From the NCBI GenBank assembly GCA_037179335.1, contig JAKZHN010000003.1:1798001-1862000 (forward strand): a stretch of 64,000 nucleotides of DNA. The letters are read 5' to 3'. Below the pieces are notes generated by a model. It was not told the origin of the DNA and made no database searches. It saw only the letters and a program-made list of their open reading frames with translations. The stretch's first letter is position 1, and every line of letters starts with the position of its first letter. Origin of the DNA: Cyclaneusma minus. Lineage: Eukaryota; Ascomycota; Leotiomycetes; Marthamycetales; Marthamycetaceae. The translations under genes were made by a program, and so were the position numbers. Below are positions 56,300-64,000 of this stretch, one piece after another.

Positions 56300-57638
56300 T
56301 CTTCCACGAGGCCCTCGCTTGCCCCGTGGCTACTAGGTCATCTGCGGAGGATGAATATGTGCCTCGTATATTGAGAAGCTGGGATGACCGGCAGTCAATG
56401 GTGAGGGCATGCGACATTCTTTGCTAAGAAACGCGAGAACACTTCTTACATGTGTTTTGAGGCGATGCTGGATAGGCAGAGAGGTGAAGGGTAGCAGATA
56501 AATCGGAGTATCTTCTCAGCCGTGCATGCTAATGCTTGGTCGTTGAAAATGCTCTCGATGTGGCGAGGAAATGAGTGGGGGGACTCACGTAGATAGTTCG
56601 AGGACTGCTACAAGAATAAAGCCCACAGTTTACCAACTCAGAAATATTTCATGCATGCTGTTCTTTTCGTTGAGCTACCCATCGCCCTTATCAGAGTTCA
56701 GGAAGTTTCAAAAGCAAGCTTAGTTCGTTGCGCTTTGCATTGTGAAGTCATCGGGTTCATCTTTCGTAGAAATCAGAAGTAGCAAAGGGAATTTCCACCA
56801 CACGCAGCAATCGGGAATCTGTAAGCTCACAAGTAGATACCGTTGTCTTTACTGTGATAGGGCGGGATAACAAAAGTCCGGATAGGCTGGTAGGCTTCAA
56901 ATAATTCAAATCCGAAAACAACTCATATTGGTGGATATACTAGTTGCTTGGGGATGGATATCAGTGAACAGACTAGATTATGAGGAATAAACGGAGACAT
57001 CAGGGACAGACCAAAGATCTGGGAAAGGGTCGGTCCTCTAGAATGAGCTTCGAAGCCAGGGCAAATTCCCAGAAATTAAAACTGAACTCGAAGCCCGTAT
57101 GGAGACTGTCTTTGATGGTCAAAACAGTAGGTGCCGAGCTATAAACTTATTCCGGCGCGAGCTTCTGTTGCAACACCGACATGTCCAAGGTCAGGGTGGC
57201 TCGTGCGCCACTCCCTGATCATGACCACCATGGCTACCCCTGAGGGCCTCAGGCCACCACGCTAGCCTTTGGTATATCTACGCGACCGCTGGGAGCTCTT
57301 CTAAAGACTAGACTCAAGCATGAATATACTCGTTACCGGCTAGCTTCGTTATTTACTCTTTAAGTAATCACTTCGTTCTACCCTCTTGATACCAACATTA
57401 AGACTGAACTCGAAGCCCGTATGGAGAATGTTTTTGATGGTCAAAACAGTAGGTGCCGTGCTAGAAACTTATTCCGGCGCGAGCTTCGGAAAGCTTGGAC
57501 TTGGATTTTTCTTTCACCTGGACTTTCGTTTCTCCGCAGAGTAATTTTCTCGGCGGCTGGGTCATTGACGCTTGAGCTGCGCCCCATCTCCACTCCACTC
57601 CCCCAACCATTACTCGAAGCGATTGCAGTATTCAGGCA
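56300..57638. other. Intergenic region with 91-bp direct repeat
   Basis: No gene supported. It contains two copies of a 91-bp sequence (separate entry); the right copy ends about 150 bases before the next gene. Confidence 0.4.
57075..57487. repeat. 91-bp direct repeat (57075-57165 and 57397-57487)
   Basis: Copies share ATTAARACTGAACTCGAAGC through TTCCGGCGCGAGCTTC at a constant offset of 322 bases, with only a handful of mismatches. The 231 bases between them are single copy in this window. It could be a local segmental duplication or the ends of a small element. Confidence 0.8.
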
Positions 57639-59924
57639 ATGAACCCCGACTTCGTGAACATCCGGTACATCACTGCCCGCCCGAGAGCGCCTCGGAATAC
57701 GCCTGCGTACAACAGCAGCACCTGGGCCGCGCCGCCCATCGTTTCTCTGCCACGCCGCCCTGCCGACAACATTCATCCTCCATCCAACATGAGTTCTACA
57801 GTCAACCCCACCATGAGCTCCACGGTCGCCACAATCATGGACCCGGGATCGCGCGAACCGTTTCCCTTCGAGAATCTTCCCTGGAAGATCCAGTCAAAGA
57901 TCCTCAAGCTGCTCGTCGTAACTGACGTGTACATCGAAGGCTTCGACCTGGCGAAGGTGAAGAAGCCAGACGATGCCAACCCATTCTACAACCTGGCTAT
58001 TGCCAGGACGAACCGACGTCTGTACAGAGATAGCATGCGCTATTTCTTTGCCGACAGCCACTTCCACTTCAAATTGTCTCACAAGGTCGCAGCTAGGAGC
58101 CGCGGCACTACGGAGAGTGTGCGCAGCACCGCAGGCAGGGTTGATGAGTTCTTTCGCAAAGGATACTCTCATATGGACCATACAGTCTTCTTGAAGGATC
58201 CTCCCGCCTTGGCTAACGAGAAGGATATGCGCAGGGTCACAGAGACAAGCCATTTCGTCTTGTTCCAGCAAGTTTCGAACGCCGCGCTGATGCAACACAT
58301 CAGCTTTTATGGCCTGCCTCTTGTTCCTAGGCATGAAGGTTGGCCCAGGCCGTGTATGGTACACAACATCCAACGCCTCGACTGGGTCCTTCAGTTCTTC
58401 ATTCTGAAGGCCATTCAGCAAGAGCGCGCGAAGATTTTCCCACGCTGGGGATCCGCAACCGAAGCAACGGCTTTTTCCAAGCGACTCGAGAGGATTGAGA
58501 GAGCACAGCTGGACCAATCCACCGCTGTGGTGCCGATGCTGCAGGGTCTTGTCCGGAACGACGTTGGCTTTTACTCCCGCGCAGAGGGCTTGGACTACGT
58601 TGGCTTAGTGGGAGGCAGAAATACAGAGAATCCCAACTGCCATCGCCAGAACACGCAGATGCAGGTGTTCGAAGCTTGTGAGTGGCAGCGCATGGACCAT
58701 ATCTTGAACGCGTTTCCACCCAAGACATTTGGACCGGGAGAAGCTGTTAAGAAAGTGAAGCTTCAATGGGTCCCCGAAGGGGACATGAGATATCGTTTCG
58801 TGCAGCTTGCGAGAATCTATCTGCTGAACAAGAGCCCCTCCATCCCATTCCCGACCAGTCTGAAGGTGAAGCATACAGACCGTCATTCAATGCTTGCTGT
58901 CAATAGCAAGCTGGTGCGCAAACTCGACTACAGACCAGTCAGCACTGGCAAACCCGGCTGGAAGGACCTCTCTGATGAGATCAGGTCCAAAATCCTTGGC
59001 TACGTTCTCGTTGCGCCCATCCCAGTGAAGAACGGTCGCGCTTCAACCCTGCTGCGCACTCGGGAACAAGCCAAGGACCTCGATTGCAACAGCGCCTACG
59101 TCGACGTTTTGCGTGTCAGTAAGGCCGTTCATCGGCTTGGTATCGAAGCCCTGTACGGACAAAACGCCTTCATCTTCTCCAACGTTTGTGCTTACCGCGA
59201 TTTCATCCAACGCAAGATCATCACTTACAGCCCCGATGTCTACAAGCATGGCTTGACTGAGCGCAAGGAATACATGAAGGAGTTTATCATCGAACGCAAG
59301 TTTGGCAACATGGGTGCCAACCCTGACATCAAGTACACCAAGCGTCGCATTCTCTTCGATGCCATGAAGCAGAACACACATAACCTGCGCAAGTTCACCC
59401 TACACTTCGACTACCGCTACAAAAACCTCCTCAAAACCGTCATGCAGTTCCTCCACTCTGGTCTCGTTATGCTGGGCAACAATAAGCCCTCCATTCGCTG
59501 GATGTGTACGCAAGAGGACGGCGGCATTACGACTTGCTGGACTGCAAAGCTGCCGCGCTTCCACTGGAGTCAAATGAGTGCGATGTGCTTTGTCTTGGAG
59601 GGCCGACGTGCGACTAAGGGTGCTACATTCGTGGCTTTGGAAACCATGCTGAGAGATGCCGCACAGGAGGCAAACTTGGGCTTTGAGACGCAGTATAATA
59701 AGTCTGTCATTTCTAATGAGGAGGAGACTGGCGGTGAGAAGGAGGATGAGGGAGATGGCGAGGAGGATGCTGAGGAGGGTGCTGAGCAGGGTGGCGTGCA
59801 GGATGATGACCAGGATGATGACGTTGAGGTCGTTGATGCGATGGATCTTGACGCCTCTGATGAACCCTCGGAAGAAGAGTTTGACGAGCGCGATGACTCC
59901 TCAGACGACGAGTTACTGGAGTGA
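57639..59924 (+). CDS. Two-lobed F-box/2EXR-like protein with acidic tail (761 aa), intact
   Basis: Complete frame from ATG 57639; ATG 57789 (MSSTVNPTMSS) is an equally plausible start closer to the first lobe. The first lobe is at residues about 74-100 (FPFENLPWKIQSKILKLLVV, TDVYIEG) with AIARTNRRLYRDSMRYFFAD. The middle block has RVTETSHFVLFQQVSNAALM and GLVRNDVGFYSRAEGLDYVG. The second lobe is near residue 440 (GWKDLSDEIRSKILGYVLVA) with VLRVSKAVHRLGIEALYGQN. The end has LRKFTLHFDYRYKNL, IRWMCTQEDGGITTCWTAK, VALETMLRDAAQEANLGFE and about 60 acidic residues. It is the best reference for reading the broken copies at 5775, 19325 and 53913. Role inferred from F-box resemblance only. Confidence 0.85.
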   Translation: MNPDFVNIRYITARPRAPRNTPAYNSSTWAAPPIVSLPRRPADNIHPPSNMSSTVNPTMSSTVATIMDPGSREPFPFENLPWKIQSKILKLLVVTDVYIEGFDLAKVKKPDDANPFYNLAIARTNRRLYRDSMRYFFADSHFHFKLSHKVAARSRGTTESVRSTAGRVDEFFRKGYSHMDHTVFLKDPPALANEKDMRRVTETSHFVLFQQVSNAALMQHISFYGLPLVPRHEGWPRPCMVHNIQRLDWVLQFFILKAIQQERAKIFPRWGSATEATAFSKRLERIERAQLDQSTAVVPMLQGLVRNDVGFYSRAEGLDYVGLVGGRNTENPNCHRQNTQMQVFEACEWQRMDHILNAFPPKTFGPGEAVKKVKLQWVPEGDMRYRFVQLARIYLLNKSPSIPFPTSLKVKHTDRHSMLAVNSKLVRKLDYRPVSTGKPGWKDLSDEIRSKILGYVLVAPIPVKNGRASTLLRTREQAKDLDCNSAYVDVLRVSKAVHRLGIEALYGQNAFIFSNVCAYRDFIQRKIITYSPDVYKHGLTERKEYMKEFIIERKFGNMGANPDIKYTKRRILFDAMKQNTHNLRKFTLHFDYRYKNLLKTVMQFLHSGLVMLGNNKPSIRWMCTQEDGGITTCWTAKLPRFHWSQMSAMCFVLEGRRATKGATFVALETMLRDAAQEANLGFETQYNKSVISNEEETGGEKEDEGDGEEDAEEGAEQGGVQDDDQDDDVEVVDAMDLDASDEPSEEEFDERDDSSDDELLE

Positions 59925-62257
59925 AGGGTCCAACTTCTTGTTGGACCAGGGGGTCGATTCTCTCAGGGAAGAATTGCATGGGAAGTTCGGATTCAGTCGG
60001 GAATTGCGCATGATCACGAGTCATGCATATTGAGACTTAGATACCTGCAATCTGTGGGAAGCCCACATGGATCATGCTCTAGGAAGTCATAGAACTGCTT
60101 TTTTCGAGTCTCTCCCAAAAACCGTATCAGATGCATAGAGGACTGTGTTCGTAGCACATATCAAGGATGCTTTATTTTCTTGAGTTCTTAGGCCACTGTA
60201 CCACCTCGAGGCAGATACTTTTCTCAGACATCCAGAAGTCTGGATAGAGAGGTTCTTGGGCGAAATCCAGAAGTCCATACATAATCAGAGTCTCATAATG
60301 CCAGAAACTTTCCCATACATGCTGTTTTTGTGATTAGTGAACAACCGACCTCGCAGTGAAAGGCTCAAAAAAATTGAAATCAATCCAAACACCTACCTTG
60401 CACATCTCAAAGTCACCGTCTACGGCATTGCCGCATTTCAGATTTCGATATCGTCAGGAGCAGTCTTCCACATAGGGCGCGGCCATTCTATTTTGGATGA
60501 CACAATTGAGAGATCTTAAATCAAAGTCACGTTTACAGGAAGAGACCGACGATCCTGAGAACTAAAATTGCATACAACACTAGCCTATGTATCATAACCT
60601 CGAATCTATGAATGCTTTCCAAGGCAAAACCTTACGCTCACCACTCAAACAGGCCCATCCAAGTATATGTTTCCTACTAACTTGCACTCCTTCTTACCTC
60701 CATCATCTCCTCCATTCCTCCAAGCTTTTTCCATATTTATTCTTTAGTCCCCAGTAATCTCCAGCGCAAGGAAATTTGACGATCCCAAAAATAACACAAA
60801 TAAAATCCTCAAGCTTGTAAGAAGACACGAGTTCCTCCAAAACACTCTCTTCGTTCAAAACCACCGCGCCTACACGCATGCTTCGAGTCATTGCGTTGCC
60901 ATTCCAGCAGAAATCGCCAAACCACGAGATCTGACCGCCCAACTTTCTCCATATCCAGAAGGCTCCATCTTCATCCTCGGCGCCTCGTGCAAGATGACAT
61001 ATGGCTTCTTTTTCAGCACGAGCAACAACAATCATGAATCAACCATCGCAAAACTCGCAATATTAATTGCACGAAAAAAGCCAACTTTCTCAAATTCTCA
61101 ATCAATATGGCGACCCCCATCCCACCACTCACGATTCCTTGCAGAAAAGCGTCACTTCCCCAAAACCCTCTTCAGCACCACTATTCCCATCCCCAATCCA
61201 ACCACCCACGATTCCCAGATCGGCAACCGCTATCACTGCCCAGCCACACATGCTCATATCAACCGCACAGCACAACCAGTAACTGAATTGTAGAGCTCGG
61301 CAAACATCGCTCCCAATGGGAGCCTTCCACAAACCCTTTATCCATTTTATCCAAAGCACCTACGTCCCTCAACACTCAACAGCTTCCATCTCCAGTGTGC
61401 GAAATTGGAAGCCGCCAACACACTCGTCTGGAAGGATGAGGACTTGGCACTCCGGCACGTCAAAGCTTAAAAACACGATTCATTGCGATGGCTCGAGACA
61501 GCTATTTGCCTGCCCTGTGCCAAAGCCTAAAGGTCATGCGCCAAGAGTTGTATGCAAAACGAACGAGTTGCGCCGATGCGAAATTTCGAAAGACCTTGCC
61601 GGCATGTTGCAAAAGAGTGAAGACGGGTGAGTTGGGATAATGTTGAAAAACTTCCAAAGAGGCGAGTAGATGGAGAGGTGGATACTAACACTAGCGTGAG
61701 GTATAGCTATCTTGAGCTTGAAACGTACTGCTAGGTCCAGCTCATCGAAACCCCGTGCTTTCGCATGCTGAAATGATGAGCAAGACGTTCCACTGTTTTA
61801 AGGCTACTAGATGTACTCCTACATGTGATTTCTTTCCGCATGCTCAATCAGTGTTTGCGATTTCCCCTTCAAATCTCGGGACATGTGAGCTATGGTGCCA
61901 GAAGTGTGGCAGCTTGGGGGGTATCTAGATGAATCAATCAGACAACCACATCGAGTCACGAGGTAGGACAAGGGCTGCCATGTTTCAGAGAGGGGCAGCC
62001 ATGGTGGCTAAGCCAGCCTTCTCATCGTTTGGTATGACGGTATCTAGGTATAGCAAAGTCACAAAACCGCAAACTTCCGCCATCCACAACACCACCAAGA
62101 AAAAGAATACAGAACGACTCGCCATAACATCATAACACATCCAAACCCTAGCCGAAAAACCGGAAAGCCAGTGGTGGGCCTTCCTCCCAAAAGATATCTG
62201 CCATGGCAAGCACATGGGGACCAGCCTGCAAAGCAATCTCAGCAAACCGCAGAGTCA
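59925..62257. other. Gene-poor region
   Basis: 2.3 kb with only weak candidates: a 110-codon minus-strand frame (separate entry), and a 46-codon minus-strand frame near 62122-61985 that begins with a signal-peptide-like hydrophobic stretch (MASRSVFFFLVVLW). Nothing else recognised. Confidence 0.35.
60703..61035 (-). CDS. Small hypothetical protein (110 aa), weak support
   Basis: ATG 61035 to a stop at 60703. Composition is protein-like (GAFWIWRKLGGQISWFGDFC, VLEELVSSYKLEDFICVIFG) with aromatic and Cys residues spread through, unlike antisense noise in this window. No domain is recognised, no partner gene is near, and the frame could be chance. Confidence 0.25.
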   Translation of the reverse strand: MIVVARAEKEAICHLARGAEDEDGAFWIWRKLGGQISWFGDFCWNGNAMTRSMRVGAVVLNEESVLEELVSSYKLEDFICVIFGIVKFPCAGDYWGLKNKYGKSLEEWRR

Positions 62258-62920
62258 TCACAAGACAGCCACACCCACCACATATGCAGCAGCAATCGTC
62301 CACATGACACCCTCCATCGTCCTTCCACCAGCTGCACCTGAAGTAGCTCTGTCGTCGATCGTATCAGGGGCAGTAAAATTGCCGGTACCAGATGTGGCAG
62401 TTTGAAGGACAAAATTCTTGCAAGCAGTAGAGGGAAGCTTGGTGGAGACGGCCTGGGAGGGGAAAGGACAGGAACGTTCGTATTGGTCGAGATAGATCTG
62501 GTTTATCATATAGTTGAGCTTCTGAGCGTTGTTGCACTCATCATAAAAGCCAATGACGCCACAGGCTTTTTGGTCCAAACTAGCCCAGATATGTTTGAAG
62601 AAGTCGTCAGCCTCGTCAGCCGAGATGGTGTTATTGGCAACGCAGGTAAGCGATGCCACCATGCAGTCGCAAATTTCGGCGTTGGTGGCCGGGTCGAAGG
62701 CGGAGTTGGTAGAGTTAGATTCGACTTGCTTGGGCTCAGGTGGAGCCCTACCCTCAATCGAATCGATCAGCTTAGGCTCGGGTGGAGCTCTCTCCTCAAT
62801 CGAATCGACCATCTTAGGCTCAGGAGGCGCACGAGCGATGCCAGTGCCGTCGATGTTGAGATAGGCGGAGACAACGCAGGCGACGAGGGCGGAGGTCATG
62901 AGAGGGGTGATGAGACGCAT
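62258..62920 (-). CDS. Secreted, probably GPI-anchored protein with three 14-residue repeats (220 aa)
   Basis: ATG 62920. Residues 1-19 form a signal peptide (MRLITPLMTSALVACVVSA). Residues 31-72 are three repeats of 14 starting APPEPK, separated by Arg (ER/APPEPK, GR/APPEPK). The rest has seven Cys in the mature part (ICDC, TC, ACG, EC, SC, AC), N-glycosylation sites (NST, NNT, NFT), and a short hydrophobic C-terminus (MWTIAAAYVVGVAVL) after a Ser/Ala/Gly stretch, as in GPI-anchored fungal proteins. Location would be the cell surface or wall. The Cys spacing is not the eight-Cys CFEM pattern. Function unknown; an effector-like or wall protein role is inference. Confidence 0.75.
   Translation of the reverse strand: MRLITPLMTSALVACVVSAYLNIDGTGIARAPPEPKMVDSIEERAPPEPKLIDSIEGRAPPEPKQVESNSTNSAFDPATNAEICDCMVASLTCVANNTISADEADDFFKHIWASLDQKACGVIGFYDECNNAQKLNYMINQIYLDQYERSCPFPSQAVSTKLPSTACKNFVLQTATSGTGNFTAPDTIDDRATSGAAGGRTMEGVMWTIAAAYVVGVAVL
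62705..62830 (-). repeat. Three 42-bp in-frame repeats encoding APPEPK units
   Basis: Three head-to-tail 42-bp units inside the secreted-protein gene encode APPEPKMVDSIEER, APPEPKLIDSIEGR and a diverged third unit. The first two are most alike at DNA level, indicating recent expansion. Confidence 0.8.
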
Positions 62921-64000
62921 TGTTGCTGTGGATAAGATTGGACTTGAGTGAAGCTGGAGCCTTTGTTAGAGACGAATGGAGAAGGTGATGATGAGCATGG
63001 TTTGAAACATACAAAGAGAGAGAATGAGTGTGGTTCCGAGTAGACTGTTGTTTCTTTACAGCCTCGAGGTTGAAACGAGCGGTAGTATGTGGTCTTGAGC
63101 CAGTATGACTGATTGTGGAGAGGGAAGACGGTGGTGAAAGTGGAGGATGATGGAAAGATCAATATGGAGGTCGATTTGGAATTGCAGCTAGACTAAGGAC
63201 GAGGAATACAACATGGAAGGAACGAACAAAACAAGAGATCGTAGGTGCAGTCACGAGTTGTTCCAAAGTAGAAACCGCGAACACAATTGAAACCAGACTC
63301 TGAAGTTGGTGACTGCTCTCCAGCGCCGTCCAGTGCTGCTGCCGGGACATCGTTTGCGTGAGGTTTATTGCCATCAATGGCGAAAGAACGAAAGAAGACT
63401 CGCTTTCCTCGACGTGTGTCAACTGGTTGTGCCTGCCTACCCGTGTGACCTATGGCCACGAGCCTCAACGGCAATCGGCAGTCACAGGGCTGCGGTGCCT
63501 GCCTAAACCTCCGTACCTGCATCGCGATGACAACTGAATTCTTGTGTGCTTACCTTGGTTCCGAGAACACTGCCAGCAACAAAAGATGTTGCAACCCAGC
63601 TGCCAGGCATGGTATATAAAGCTTCTGTCATCGATATGTTCAAAAAACACGTCCAATGATGGAGGATATTCCGCGTGTCCAGAAATATTCCGATGAACTG
63701 GAAAGTTTTCGACCAACCAAGAATATTTCTCGCCATGCTGCCATGTAAAATACACCCAAGTCCGTAGTAGCCAGAGCGCACAAAAATTGTCATCACGAGC
63801 CTGCGGATCACGGCGAGCCGATCGCGTATCATATACGACAGCCACTCCAGCCGCTCCGATCGCTCACATAATATTCCCCGTCGATTGAATAGCAGGGCTG
63901 AAACAAATTCTCCACACCAGTCGTCAATCATCTTCCCTTTCGTCTCAGAGCTGAGCGGCTGAAGCGGCTATGACATACGCCAACCACGGAAAAGCCGTTC
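62921..64000. other. Promoter of the secreted-protein gene and unassigned DNA
   Basis: The first about 250 bases upstream of 62920 are the leader/promoter. Beyond that, two overlapping minus-strand frames (63503-63931 and 63465-63845) give no motif and compete for the same DNA; no gene supported. Confidence 0.35.

Noticed and set aside
63465..63931. Two overlapping minus-strand frames of 126 and 142 codons
   Set aside because: They compete for the same bases, neither has a motif, and neither relates to the neighbouring secreted-protein gene.

Overview
The window looks like filamentous ascomycete DNA, most likely a dothideomycete. Coding regions are about 50-55% GC and mostly single-exon. The few introns I can support are 58-70 nt with GT..AG ends and CTAAC/CTTAC-type branch points, and the 5' leader introns are 67 and 196 nt. 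Two very AT-rich islands (1-4990 and about 39840-41640) hold repeat DNA decayed by C-to-T/G-to-A change, the signature of repeat-induced point mutation (RIP). The order-level placement is inference.

The core of the window, on both sides of two ordinary genes, is a dense family of paralogues. Twelve copies plus one relic lie between 5775 and 59924. The basic protein has two lobes. Each lobe opens with an F-box/2EXR-like helix-loop-helix (LPxxIxxxILxxLLV) followed by a segment like (A/L)RTxxxLxxxGxxxxYxxNxFxF; the second half then ends in a strand-rich segment and often a long acidic tail. Four subgroups are visible: 5775-7970, 9191-10168 and 10497-11417; 12267-14663 and 15746-18088 (GHTxWWGP ending, different N-terminal modules); 19325-21643, 22379-23202, 24663-26924, 53913-56299 and 57639-59924 (PWKIQSKILKLLVVTDVYI core); 46686-48809 and 50238-52301 (with a C-terminal relic at 53005-53202). 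Six two-lobed copies are open or nearly open. Five copies each carry one in-frame stop at a site where homology continues on the far side in the same frame; one of these also has a frameshift. One copy is an internal deletion.

Other content. 27903-28866 (minus) is a BTB-like gene, also cut by one stop codon. 29896-34024 and 34366-38618 (minus) are two very large serine-rich, largely disordered proteins of housekeeping type; they may be separate or one split gene. 39570-39819 is a small TA-flanked inverted-repeat element resembling a Tc1/mariner MITE. 43082-46235 is a graveyard of unrecognised genes broken by frameshifts and nonsense codons. 62258-62920 (minus) is a secreted, probably GPI-anchored protein with three 14-residue repeats. 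No tRNA, rRNA or CRISPR was seen.

How it fits together (inference): F-box and BTB proteins are substrate receptors of cullin-RING ubiquitin ligases. The cluster looks like a birth-and-death array of putative receptors or sensors beside RIP-affected repeats, with copies arising by tandem duplication, swapping N-terminal modules and dying by point mutation.
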